Below, piece by piece: positions 51,156-59,438 of a stretch of 64,000 bases of DNA. The notes under the pieces are model-generated. The model worked only from the letters and a program-made list of their open reading frames with translations, was not told the origin of the DNA and did no database searches. Each line of letters starts with the position of its first letter. The first letter of the stretch is position 1. The DNA is from Sporomusa ovata DSM 2662 (lineage in GTDB: Bacteria > Bacillota > Negativicutes > Sporomusales > Sporomusaceae): positions 558,001 to 622,000 of the forward strand of contig NZ_ASXP01000004.1 of the NCBI RefSeq assembly GCF_000445445.1. The letters run 5' to 3'. Both the position numbers and the translations under genes were made by a program.

Positions 51156-51357
51156 GTAATCCCCTCCCCATACCTCGTGGGTGAAAAAACGGTGATTGTC
51201 CAGCTAGGCAGTTCTCCTGGCTCCGGTTCATGGCTTGCTTAAACCTTCCCAAGACGATTGTCTCAGTGGCATATCTTAAGCTTGCTCCCCGTTACAGTGG
51301 CGGGACCGCGCCGGTATTTAACCGGTCTTCCCTATTAAGCCCTTACAGGCACCTAAC
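51156..51357 (-). ncRNA. Cobalamin riboswitch of the cobN operon
   Basis: CGCCACTGTAACGGGGAG core and GAGCCAGGAGAACTGCC box on the minus strand, followed by a terminator and cobN at 50966. Confidence 0.95.
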
Positions 51358-51393
51358 TCACTACTTATTAAATTGCCATTACTTGTAATATTT

Positions 51394-51422
51394 ATACTAC
51401 AGAAAAGTAACAATTTTGTCAA
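51394..51422 (-). promoter_or_regulatory. Promoter of the cobN leader
   Basis: TTGACA (51417-51422) - 17 bp - TAGTAT (51394-51399) on the minus strand, upstream of the riboswitch. Confidence 0.75.
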
Positions 51423-51431
51423 TACTTAAGT

Positions 51432-51459
51432 GAACTCGTTTCAGCATAGCTGAAACATT
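51432..51459 (-). repeat. Partial copy of the three-hairpin repeat
   Basis: Only the TTTCAGC-TATGCTGAAACGAG hairpin end matches 29944-30053 and 41513-41625; the rest has diverged or is lost. Confidence 0.5.
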
Positions 51460-51556
51460 AAGCGTATCTGCACCGGATTACAAGTAAAATGAGCCCTGAC
51501 AACAGGATTTTTTCCTGGCTGATTGCATATTTTTCAATCTATGGGTATAATATAAG

Positions 51557-51685
51557 AAAAGGACTGACGTGTCGTTAGCACGCCAGCCCTACAGGCTGTC
51601 TAACCGGGAAACGGTTAGCCCATATGTTTACAGACTATTAAGAAATAGCCGCACACCTTGGCGAGGGGGCGGCTATTTTCTTTTG
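51557..51685 (+). ncRNA. Antisense RNA antitoxin, second type I pair (RatA-like)
   Basis: Plus-strand promoter TTGCAT (51523) - 17 bp - TATAAT (51546), then an RNA closely matching 11544-11664 and ending in the terminator GAAATAGCCGC…GCGGCTATTTTC. It overlaps the 3' end of the convergent toxin gene. Confidence 0.75.
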
Positions 51686-51750
51686 GTCGTGACCAATACC
51701 ATGAGCGTGGCAAATGCGACAGCAAATGTCAATGCTTCATAGATACTCAT
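51673..51750 (-). CDS. Holin-like type I toxin, second copy (25 aa)
   Basis: MSIYEALTFAVAFATLMVLVTTKRK: one hydrophobic helix and a basic tail, as in Hol_Tox/TxpA toxins. ATG 51750 has GGGGGTGG upstream, next to the CTTCCT…AGGAAG hairpin seen at the first locus. A TATAAT -10 is at 51810-51815. It shares its arrangement with the copy at 11652 but only moderate protein identity, so it is not a recent duplicate. Confidence 0.78.
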   Translation of the reverse strand: MSIYEALTFAVAFATLMVLVTTKRK

Positions 51751-51962
51751 CGTACCACCCCCTTCCTTAGCAGGAAGGAGCTAACCGTCCCCGAGCAACC
51801 TGTACGTTTATTATACCGTATTTTTCCAGAACGAAAAAGAGAAATTTTCGCCTCTGATTCAACCAAAGAGGGTACGAGCTATGATACGCTCCGTCAATCG
51901 CAAATACTTCTCAATGTCTACAATGTTCTGCATAATGAACCGGCCAGCGCTAACAGGCAGGT

Positions 51963-52961
51963 TTATCTACGTCCAACACTGACTCCCTGTCGCCGCCGAT
52001 CGGCTGGACTGAGCAAGGCCTCCTGCTGGCGCCGGATTTTTCGCTCCCAGTCACTGACTGACTCCATCCGGAAGTGGTGCACCAACACCTCCGGTCTCAC
52101 GGCATAGACAATGCGCTTAACAGCCGGCACCCGAAACGACCGCTGCTCGTCGATACGCAGCCGATGGGCCAGCCTTTCCAGTGTTCCATGACTGTGCCTG
52201 TCTCCTTGCTGTTGCTGACGCCGTACATATTCTCCTGATAATGAGCAACTTAAGTGCAAGCCCCGGATATACCGCCGATATGCCCCCAGTTTGTTCAACA
52301 CCGCCAGAATGTAATCCACACCCTCAACCTCAGTCTTTAGATTTTGGTTGGTATTCATCAGGTGTCCCGTGTCTAGCATGAAACCAATATTGGGATGTTT
52401 TACCCCGCGAATTAGTTTGGCCGCTATTTTTTTATCCAGCAGTCTCAAACCCGGCCACCACTTGTTTGCAAACAAGAGTGCCATATTATCCGGGATATAG
52501 GGCGCCAATTCATTAATGACCTCAATAGCGGCAGTAACAACTTCATCGTCGGTGGCACCAAACTGCCACGTATAGATTTCCCAGGGCTTGACTTCACTGA
52601 TAGGAAAGACGAGATACCCGGCTCCTGCTGTCCGGGCGATGTTAATCTGCTGCCGGCAGCCTTCCAGCCATTCGTCCCGGGTCAAGCCGCCATAGTTGGC
52701 TTTGATTCCCGCTTTGCTGCCAAACTGGGCCAGCAATATCTGCAGGTCCTGCCGCCAGAAAGCCAGCCAGGAATCACCCAGCGAGAAATGAGCTCCCTGA
52801 ATCCATTGTGATGGCAACAACTTGGGGTCCCCGCAATTGCCAAGGTATATCTCAATGCCAGCGAGCTGACGACGTAAAAGCAAGGGTTCCAACCATTCAA
52901 AATAATCATGACTGACTTCCTGGCCGTTGCTGCAGTTAGGCAGGCTAATTAACTGTCGCAT
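51963..52961 (-). CDS. Sugar phosphate isomerase/epimerase-like TIM-barrel protein
   Basis: 332 residues. The pattern of AP-endonuclease-2-like TIM barrels is visible: LAGIEIYLGN, GYLVFPISEVKPWE, NIGFMLDTGHLMNTN, IRGLHLSCSLSGEY and a final VLVHHFRMESVSDWE. These proteins usually bind two or three divalent metals; the DTGH and HLS residues are likely ligands. It is probably the last gene of the ECF operon, 88 bp after the small 65-residue protein. Its substrate and link to corrinoid are unknown. The C-terminus (PADRRRQGVSVGRR) is unusually basic. Confidence 0.78.
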   Translation of the reverse strand: MRQLISLPNCSNGQEVSHDYFEWLEPLLLRRQLAGIEIYLGNCGDPKLLPSQWIQGAHFSLGDSWLAFWRQDLQILLAQFGSKAGIKANYGGLTRDEWLEGCRQQINIARTAGAGYLVFPISEVKPWEIYTWQFGATDDEVVTAAIEVINELAPYIPDNMALLFANKWWPGLRLLDKKIAAKLIRGVKHPNIGFMLDTGHLMNTNQNLKTEVEGVDYILAVLNKLGAYRRYIRGLHLSCSLSGEYVRRQQQQGDRHSHGTLERLAHRLRIDEQRSFRVPAVKRIVYAVRPEVLVHHFRMESVSDWERKIRRQQEALLSPADRRRQGVSVGRR

Positions 52962-53049
52962 AGGGTTCTTCTCCTTTCGAAAAAGTTTTGCCGTAACTAA
53001 ACTAAACTTCTTTTCTTTATGATAAAATACGTTTGTTATAGTTTATCAG

Positions 53050-53250
53050 TTAAATTTTTCCGCTTTTGCACTTGGTTCCAAATTCCACATAACTTTTAAG
53101 AGCATTAATTATCAGTTGTTCTTTCGAAATGCCAGTGTCAGTTGTTGTATCACTCTCCATGGCATCGCTGATGATCTGCTTAATCTGATAAGGATAATAG
53201 CCGCAATCCAAAAGTTGATGAGTTAGCTTTTCAATTTGTTGGTGTTTCAC
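53050..53250 (-). CDS. Conserved small protein (66 aa), paralogue of 39902-40099
   Basis: MKHQQIEKLTHQLLDCGYYP… to YVEFGTKCKSGKI. See the paralogue at 39902 for the shared pattern. GTG 53250 has AGGGGGTG 5 nt upstream. It lies 33 bp after the periplasmic propeller gene of the ECF operon. Function unknown; presence in two separate cobalamin-controlled transcripts points to a role in that regulon. Confidence 0.75.
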   Translation of the reverse strand: MKHQQIEKLTHQLLDCGYYPYQIKQIISDAMESDTTTDTGISKEQLIINALKSYVEFGTKCKSGKI

Positions 53251-53283
53251 AAAATCACCCCCTAAACTACTGACTTTAAAGAA

Positions 53284-54708
53284 CTACCTTTGTTTTTTTG
53301 CCAATAAGGTTAGCTTATACTCTCCGATAACCTGGCCATCATCTAATTGCAGGGGCGCTTCTATTCCAGCTGCATACTGTCCATCAGCGCTGATAGCGGC
53401 AGCAACACACGGGCCGCCGCTGGTAGCTGCGTAATCAACCAGCTGGGTTTCCGGTATGGTAATAATATATAAACCATGCACTGACGGATCTTTGGAACGT
53501 ACATTCCGGCCGATTGCTAAGGCTGCTAATTTATTGCTTGCTGCGATTTGCTCAATCATGCCGCCAAATTTATAATTATTCATTAGCTTGCCCTGTAAGT
53601 CAAACACAAACAAGCTGTTGGAATTGGGATGCTCTACCGGGGTTGGCAGTTGCCAATTGGCGCGGTTGTAGGTATTACCTGTTGTAAATACAGCATATTC
53701 ACCCAGCAGTTGACTGTAATTACCGGTGGCGTTGATATATACGCCGCCGATTTTTTGTGGCTGGCTGATACTGCGCCGCCACACTTCCTGCCCCTGCTCA
53801 CTGTCAAATAAAAAGCACCGACCGTCGCTGGCAATACCGGTGATATACCGCCCATCGGGGGTAATATCAGTACCTGTGCGCATGGTAACATTCTGATAGG
53901 GTGAAACTACGTCTATATACTTACTCCATAACACGGTATTCAGATTGCCGTCCAGACAATAGATATTCTGATCATACTTGTATTTCGCCACATCAAAATT
54001 AGCCGTAGCAAAGGCAGCCTTATCACCTGCTGCAGCTACACTTATCCAGCTTACCCAAGAGTCCAGATTGTGATCGCCAGGGAAACTCCCCACCCGTTCC
54101 CCGTTAGCCGTAAATTTATAAATTTGGCCAACATATTCGTTGTGCCCATCAGCATGCTTGATATACCGCTGGGCAACAGCGTAAATCATACCGGCCGCAT
54201 CTGTCCGGATGGCCACTATGCCGGGATAGGTTTTCTCCTTAATATTGGTGCCCAGTTCATTTACACTGGATCGGCGCCATAACTCACTACCATCCTTAAC
54301 ACTTAAACTGAATAACCAGCCCTGCTGGCTGGTTTCTCCAACAAGCACCGACTGCCCATCTGACGAAAACTCCAGTGCCGTTAGCTTTCCTAACCCCATA
54401 TTTTTGCGCCAGACAAGGCTTCCCTTAGTAGTATAGAGCAACACTTCCCCTGTTTCCGATCCAACTGCCAGAAATCTACTGTCCGGCGAAAAGCAGATAA
54501 ATCCTTTATTAAAACCCATTCGCTGGTAGTTATATACCTCAATTTGTCCTAAAACAGTTTCCATTACTTTGCCATAAGCACCGGTCTGTGTACCACTTTG
54601 TTTGCTTGAAAAGCTCATATGGCTGTTCATGCCAAAAATATGTGCTGCCAGTAATCCCAGCGTACAAATAAATAAGAGAGTAATCCCGGTCATGATCATC
54701 TTTTGCAT
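53284..54708 (-). CDS. Membrane-anchored or periplasmic beta-propeller protein (PQQ/WD40-like)
   Basis: 474 residues. One N-terminal hydrophobic segment (MTGITLLFICTLGLLAAHIF) acts as signal anchor or signal peptide, then blades with GEVLLYTTKGSLVWRK, GWLFSLSVKDGSELWRR, RCFLFDSEQGQEVWRR and NSLFVFDLQGKLMNNYK, the W-rich pattern of PQQ-like propellers. It is 4 bp after ecfT and so belongs to the transporter operon. It could present substrate to the ECF complex, as the free propellers might for the TonB receptors; that is inference. It is not close in sequence to the propellers at 6246 and 30581. Confidence 0.8.
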   Translation of the reverse strand: MQKMIMTGITLLFICTLGLLAAHIFGMNSHMSFSSKQSGTQTGAYGKVMETVLGQIEVYNYQRMGFNKGFICFSPDSRFLAVGSETGEVLLYTTKGSLVWRKNMGLGKLTALEFSSDGQSVLVGETSQQGWLFSLSVKDGSELWRRSSVNELGTNIKEKTYPGIVAIRTDAAGMIYAVAQRYIKHADGHNEYVGQIYKFTANGERVGSFPGDHNLDSWVSWISVAAAGDKAAFATANFDVAKYKYDQNIYCLDGNLNTVLWSKYIDVVSPYQNVTMRTGTDITPDGRYITGIASDGRCFLFDSEQGQEVWRRSISQPQKIGGVYINATGNYSQLLGEYAVFTTGNTYNRANWQLPTPVEHPNSNSLFVFDLQGKLMNNYKFGGMIEQIAASNKLAALAIGRNVRSKDPSVHGLYIITIPETQLVDYAATSGGPCVAAAISADGQYAAGIEAPLQLDDGQVIGEYKLTLLAKKQR

Positions 54709-54712
54709 TACC

Positions 54713-55600
54713 TTACAGCCACACTTTCATCAAATCATATAACCCCCGCCAGGAGGACACATAATAAAGTCCGTTAAATTGCAGTGCATCCATGATTTTT
54801 AAGAGTACCAGGCCACACACAGCCAGTAGCATGGTATGACAAAAAAAACGTTCCTGGTATGACCATACTGGTAATGCCACTTGCGGTGTTTCCCGGCCAA
54901 AACCGCGGCTTTCGACAGAAGAAGCCAACGTCGCCGCCCGGCGCAGCGTCCGCGCCAAAATAGGAAATAGTGTTTGAAAAGCCGTTTGAATCAGGCGCTG
55001 GGGTGATAGTGCCCGGAAGGGGTTAAACCCTCTGAGGCGCTGCGCTGTCAGCACTACACCAGTCTCTTGAAAGATAACCGGTAAAAATCGGAGGCCAGTT
55101 ATCAGCATAAAACCCAATTCATAAGGCAGCTTCCAGGACAACAAACTGCGCAGCAGTTGCCGTGGGTCAGAAGTCCAGTTAATCAATAAACCCAGAGTCA
55201 GCATCGTGCCTGAACGCAGCGCTTGCACAGCACCGTATTCCAGCCCCTCCCGGTAGATGTATACTCCGCCGGTCAATGCGCCAATACCCGGTGTAGTCGG
55301 CGCTAACAGGCAAGCAATAATGGTTCGCGGTTCTCTGGTGTAAAATAGTGCCTGGCTTGTCATTGATCCCCAGATGCCAAGCAGGATAAAAACCATAAGT
55401 ATGCGCCATCTGCCTGGAGATGACCGGGCAACAACATGCAGGCCAAGAGCCAGACAAAATAGCAGAAATAATGAACGCGGGCTGTCTACAATCAGCACCA
55501 TGGCTGCCAGCAGGATTAATAACACCATTTTAGTACGGACATCAAGCTTATGAAGCAGGGTTTTCCCCGGAGAAGCTTCCCAGACATGTCTGTCGTACAT
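54713..55600 (-). CDS. ecfT: ECF transporter transmembrane component EcfT (CbiQ-like)
   Basis: 295 residues with five or six membrane helices and the EcfT coupling motifs: LLHKLDVRTKM at the N-terminus, RFLPVIFQETGVVLTAQRLRG and ATLASSVESRGFG, which dock to the ATPase. It overlaps the ATPase gene by 53 bp, so translation is coupled. It joins the S component to the ATPase in the inner membrane. Confidence 0.9.
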   Translation of the reverse strand: MYDRHVWEASPGKTLLHKLDVRTKMVLLILLAAMVLIVDSPRSLFLLFCLALGLHVVARSSPGRWRILMVFILLGIWGSMTSQALFYTREPRTIIACLLAPTTPGIGALTGGVYIYREGLEYGAVQALRSGTMLTLGLLINWTSDPRQLLRSLLSWKLPYELGFMLITGLRFLPVIFQETGVVLTAQRLRGFNPFRALSPQRLIQTAFQTLFPILARTLRRAATLASSVESRGFGRETPQVALPVWSYQERFFCHTMLLAVCGLVLLKIMDALQFNGLYYVSSWRGLYDLMKVWL

Positions 55601-57272
55601 ACCCTACCACCTCCTCTACAGTAAGTGCTGTGCCATGATACAAGGCCTGGGCGGTAAGCAGCACCGCAGGCGGTTTAAGTCCGCTGGTTTTCAGGATAAC
55701 CTGATCCTGAAAAATGGCAGCTGGCGCACCATCAGCCACAATCTGTCCCTGGTGCATAACGACAATGCGATCAGCAAACCGTGCAGCCACTTCCGTATCA
55801 TGGCTACAAAAAACAATACTGCCGTCTTGCCTGGTATATTCCTTGAGCAGTAACGCAATATCTTCAATATGTCCAATATCCTGTCCTGTTGTCGGCTCAT
55901 CTAACAATAGGACAGGCGGCCGGCAGGAGAGTACGGCGGCAATGGCTACCCTGAGCCGCTGACCCCGGCTTAATGCTAATGGAAACTCTTCTTCCAAGCC
56001 ACTTAATCCCAGTTTATCTACCAGCAGCTGGCAATATCCTGTCCAGCCAGCAGCATCCCCTTGGCGTTGCTGTTGCAAACTAAAGCCAATTTCTTCGCGA
56101 ACGGTACTGTTAAATAGCATAAAATCGGGGTTTTGTAAAACCATGCCAACTGCCGGCGACACCGCTGACTCTTGCCCCAATACCGTTATCTCACCCGCTG
56201 CCGGTTTGAGTAAGCCGCCAATTAAGTGCAGCAAGGTAGACTTACCAGCCCCATTACTGCCCATAAGAGCAATAAATTGTCCGGGAAAAAGAGTAAAGTC
56301 AACCTCTTTGAGTATCAACTGCGCAGGATTATCATAATAAAAAGACAGACTCCGGGCCGTAACAACAGCTGGCAGCTTTGTCGGCAACGCCTCCGGTCTG
56401 GCCGGTGCTGTCGCAGCCGCTAGCACCTCATAGTGAGGAACAGCATAGCGTTGCCGAATGGCTGTAACAGCCTCACTGACCTTGGCCGAACTCACCGCAA
56501 CTCCTAATTGGTGACAGATGGTGACAGGTTGCGGCAACCGAAGGCCATAGGCTGCGAACAATTCCGGGCGGCCATAAGCCTCCTCACATTTTCCCTGCCA
56601 AATCAGCTTGCCGGCATCCATAATGGCTACCTTGTGACATAAAGGCAATACCTCATGCAGCCGATGCTCAACAATGATAATGGTAATTCCCAGATTAGCA
56701 TTCAGCTGTCTTAGGACCGACAATAATTCAACTGCCCCCTGCGGGTCAAGCTGGCTAATAGGTTCATCCAGTGCCAATACTTTAGGTTTTGCTGCCAGTA
56801 CAGCCGCCACAGCTAAACGCTGTTTTTGTCCGCCTGACAGAGAATGTACACTAGCTTCAGCCTTATCTAAAAGACCTACTAGTTGAAGTGCTTCCCAGAC
56901 TTGTGGTTCAATCTGGACGGAGGTCATTCCCATATTTTCCAGCACAAAGGCCACTTCATCAAATACTGTTGTTGAAAAAATCTGGTCATCCGGGTTTTGA
57001 AATACCATGCCTACTGTGCGGCTCATCTCGGCCACACCTAAGTCACTCGTAGACCGCCCGCCGACCAATACTTTTCCCGCAAGTGTTCCGCCGCTTTCAT
57101 GGGGAATCAGGCCATTGAGCATCTTCAATAACGTACTTTTCCCACAGCCTGTTGCTCCTGTCAGCAATAAGAATTCTCCTGCTGAAATGTGGAGACTGAC
57201 ATCTTTTACGCTGGGAGTACTGCGATGCCGATAGGTAAATGAAACATTACATAGCTGTACCATACTGTCCAT
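55548..57272 (-). CDS. ECF transporter ATPase, two ATPase domains fused (EcfA-EcfA')
   Basis: 574 residues. Domain 1 (about 1-245): Walker A GATGCGKSTLL, signature LSGGQKQRL, Walker B VLALDEPISQLD, H-loop VEHRL. Domain 2 (about 315-545): Walker A GSNGAGKSTLL, signature LSRGQRLRV (R for G), Walker B VLLLDEPTTGQD, H-loop CSHD. The fusion replaces the usual EcfA/EcfA' heterodimer. Start ATG 57272, 4 bp after the S-component gene. It drives uptake through the neighbouring S and T components. Confidence 0.92.
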   Translation of the reverse strand: MDSMVQLCNVSFTYRHRSTPSVKDVSLHISAGEFLLLTGATGCGKSTLLKMLNGLIPHESGGTLAGKVLVGGRSTSDLGVAEMSRTVGMVFQNPDDQIFSTTVFDEVAFVLENMGMTSVQIEPQVWEALQLVGLLDKAEASVHSLSGGQKQRLAVAAVLAAKPKVLALDEPISQLDPQGAVELLSVLRQLNANLGITIIIVEHRLHEVLPLCHKVAIMDAGKLIWQGKCEEAYGRPELFAAYGLRLPQPVTICHQLGVAVSSAKVSEAVTAIRQRYAVPHYEVLAAATAPARPEALPTKLPAVVTARSLSFYYDNPAQLILKEVDFTLFPGQFIALMGSNGAGKSTLLHLIGGLLKPAAGEITVLGQESAVSPAVGMVLQNPDFMLFNSTVREEIGFSLQQQRQGDAAGWTGYCQLLVDKLGLSGLEEEFPLALSRGQRLRVAIAAVLSCRPPVLLLDEPTTGQDIGHIEDIALLLKEYTRQDGSIVFCSHDTEVAARFADRIVVMHQGQIVADGAPAAIFQDQVILKTSGLKPPAVLLTAQALYHGTALTVEEVVGYVRQTCLGSFSGENPAS

Positions 57273-57276
57273 CCCG

Positions 57277-58920
57277 TCAGTCCCCCCCTACTCTGGTTAA
57301 TCGTTTACCTAAGGCTGTGCCACAGGCAGCGCCGGCCACTGTATAGATAAATCCGTTAATGCTCAAAACCAAAGCAATATACCAGGCAGCATAATACATG
57401 CGATACAGAAATGCCATAGCCTGCAACCCTACATATGTTGAAATAGTATCAGCAACGCCGCAGCTAATAGCCAAAAGCACGATTTTGCCCCAGGGTATGC
57501 TTTCATCTTCCCGTTTTTGCAGCCAGCCATACATCCCGCTGCCATAAATCAAAAGCTCCAGCAAGAGCGCCTGCATACCATAGTTCAACAAAATAATGGG
57601 TGAAATTTGTCCAAAAGCCAGCATACCTAAGAGCATGCGGACAAGTGTCATAAGTGCCACTACACCCGGGCGGGGAATTAAGATGACCAGTGCCACCACC
57701 ATCATATAGAGAAATACACCATTAAATAGGCCGGTAATCAAAAAACCGAACGGCCCCAGCAGAATATGAAAAAAATCATTTAGCAAGGTTGACGGTACAT
57801 TAACTACCGCAAACGCAGACGCACCAAATAAAGCGATAGTTACCAGCCAGCGTGTTTTTAACACCGTTAGCACTTGCCGCAAACGTCTAAGTGCCACAAA
57901 CAGACCTGCCAGTACCATCAGGGTTGCTATACTGACCACTGCCAGCGCCTTGTTGTCTTTTTTTACAATAATAAGCGGCACTTCACACACCAGCGGCGGT
58001 TTCATTCCGTCTTGCAGCTCTGCTTGAAGAATATAAGTACCACCTGTCAAATCACGTTCATCTGCATACACCGGTATCTGCAGACGTTGCCAGGAGTCAC
58101 CATTTAAGGCCGTAAAGGCTTCTAAATAATTCTTTTGACTATCCAGTGCACCGCCATTTACATCTTCATTGGTTGAGCCAGGAGTAAACAAGCCGTTCAC
58201 GGGCTGATGACCGGCTGCATCCAATAGCCGGACAGTAACAACAGCCAGCTTCTGCACCCCGGACGGATTTACAATATCCACTCCCAAATGCGTTACCGGG
58301 TGAATGGCTTCAATCTCCTGATTAGAGGCGCCTTTGCCGACGACTAGATTTTTGTAATAGTCCCATTGCCGGTCTCGCAATACTAAGATGTTGCGGCCCA
58401 TACGGTCATCTGTTTTGCCGTCTTTATCCAAAGGTAAAACAATACCTGCCATGGTTACAGGAGCGGCAGCTTCACCGGTACCCACCTCCACGTTAATCGG
58501 CACCTGCTGCGTAATTTCTCCGACTGTAACAGCAGCTGTATACTTACCAGGCGGCAGCTCTGATGCCACTTGAAAGGACAGTAAGTCATACCACTGGCTG
58601 TAACCGCCAGCCAGCAGTTCTTGCCTTGTTAAAACATAATGGTCTGCTTGTTCATTTATCTCCCAATTTTCCTGAGAACCAGCAGGCGTAAAACCTGGCG
58701 GCAGGCTGATAGTCATGACTATCGTTTTATCGGCTGAAGCGCGGTTTTCAATACTAAACAGCGCTGCTGTTTGCGTACCAGGAGTCACAGAATCCCTGAC
58801 TTTCCCGAGATAATAGGGAATTTGACAGGAAAAAGACAGGCCATCCTGGGCCTGACCAGTAATTGTCAGCAATACAAACAGCACTGTTACTAAACCGGTC
58901 AGTGCTTTTTTGATGGGCAA
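57277..58920 (-). CDS. ECF S component fused to a large extracytoplasmic Ig-like region
   Basis: 547 residues. Signal peptide (LVTVLFVLLTITGQAQ), then about 300 residues of beta-rich extracytoplasmic domain with Ig/NEW3-like strands (QTAALFSIENRASADKTIVMTISLPPGF, PPGKYTAAVTV, GGTYILQAEL), one membrane helix at about 335, and six C-terminal helices (about 365-540) of S-component type (FLITGLFNGVFLYMMVVALV, YGMQALLLELLIYGSGMYGW). It starts at TTG 58920 behind GGGGGAAAG. First gene of the operon and cobalamin-riboswitch controlled, so corrinoid or cobalt is the expected substrate; the exact one is inferred. Confidence 0.8.
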   Translation of the reverse strand: MPIKKALTGLVTVLFVLLTITGQAQDGLSFSCQIPYYLGKVRDSVTPGTQTAALFSIENRASADKTIVMTISLPPGFTPAGSQENWEINEQADHYVLTRQELLAGGYSQWYDLLSFQVASELPPGKYTAAVTVGEITQQVPINVEVGTGEAAAPVTMAGIVLPLDKDGKTDDRMGRNILVLRDRQWDYYKNLVVGKGASNQEIEAIHPVTHLGVDIVNPSGVQKLAVVTVRLLDAAGHQPVNGLFTPGSTNEDVNGGALDSQKNYLEAFTALNGDSWQRLQIPVYADERDLTGGTYILQAELQDGMKPPLVCEVPLIIVKKDNKALAVVSIATLMVLAGLFVALRRLRQVLTVLKTRWLVTIALFGASAFAVVNVPSTLLNDFFHILLGPFGFLITGLFNGVFLYMMVVALVILIPRPGVVALMTLVRMLLGMLAFGQISPIILLNYGMQALLLELLIYGSGMYGWLQKREDESIPWGKIVLLAISCGVADTISTYVGLQAMAFLYRMYYAAWYIALVLSINGFIYTVAGAACGTALGKRLTRVGGD

Positions 58921-58942
58921 ATGCTTTCCCCCTTTTTTAGCA

Positions 58943-58986
58943 ATAAAAAAATGCAGCCCCTGTATTTTCTAAGGGATGCATTTTTC
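58943..58986 (-). terminator. Terminator just upstream of the ECF operon, with a possible tiny leader ORF
   Basis: AATGCATCCCTTAG…CAGGGGCTGCATT then TTTTTATTG on the minus strand. Upstream, AAGGAGG (about 59010) precedes ATG CGA TGA and, overlapping, an 8-codon frame (MIKEKCIP) that ends inside the stem, so leader translation could affect the hairpin. Confidence 0.6.
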
Positions 58987-59029
58987 TTTTATCATCGCAT
59001 AGGCAGCCTCCTTGTATAAAATCTATTAT

Positions 59030-59125
59030 ATATGTCATAGCAGAATTGAAAAAAGAAAGGGTCAATATTGACCCGCGCCAACGGCGCAAAGTTCTTAAGG
59101 AGCGTAAAGAAAAAATGGCCTAAAA
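59030..59125 (-). repeat. Duplicated leader element upstream of the ECF operon
   Basis: Matches 60505-60600 in order: GCGC…GCGC hairpin, GGGTCAATATTGACCC hairpin, a T-rich run and CAATTCTGCTATGACATA. Like that copy it lies between a cobalamin riboswitch terminator and the first gene. It may be a second terminator, or a promoter with TTGACC and TATGAC 20 bp apart. Confidence 0.5.
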
Positions 59126-59129
59126 TATT

Positions 59130-59158
59130 AAAACTCCTGGCCGTGGAAGGTCAGGAGT
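59130..59158 (-). terminator. Riboswitch-linked terminator of the ECF operon
   Basis: ACTCCTGACCTTCCACGGCC and AGGAGTTTTAAT: stem CTCCTGACC…GGCCAGGAG then TTTTAA on the minus strand. Confidence 0.8.
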
Positions 59159-59204
59159 AATAACCAGTAAACGAATTAAGCTAGGTACACTTTGAAGTGC
59201 CTAC

Positions 59205-59404
59205 TGAATCTCCTCCCCATACCTCGTGGGTAACACGGTGATTGTCAGACAGGCAGTTCTCCTGACTTCGGATCAATGCTTGCTTAAACCTTCCCAGGAC
59301 GATCATCCCAGTGGTATATCTTAAGCTTGCTCCCCGTTACAGTGGCGGGACCGCGCCGGCATTTAACCGGACTTCCCTATTAAGCCTTTAAGGCACCTAT
59401 CTCG
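59205..59404 (-). ncRNA. Cobalamin riboswitch of the ECF operon
   Basis: CGCCACTGTAACGGGGAG core and GAAGTCAGGAGAACTGCC box on the minus strand. It begins about 35 bp after the cbiK stop codon. It is a close copy of 60709-60912. Confidence 0.95.
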
Positions 59405-59438
59405 GATATATTTAATTTTCTTCTATAAAAATATTTGT

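Noticed and set aside
59060..59085. GGGTCAATATTGACCC as a regulator operator
   Set aside because: It is followed by a T-rich run on the transcribed strand and preceded by another hairpin, so a terminator explains it as well. Reported only as part of a duplicated leader element.
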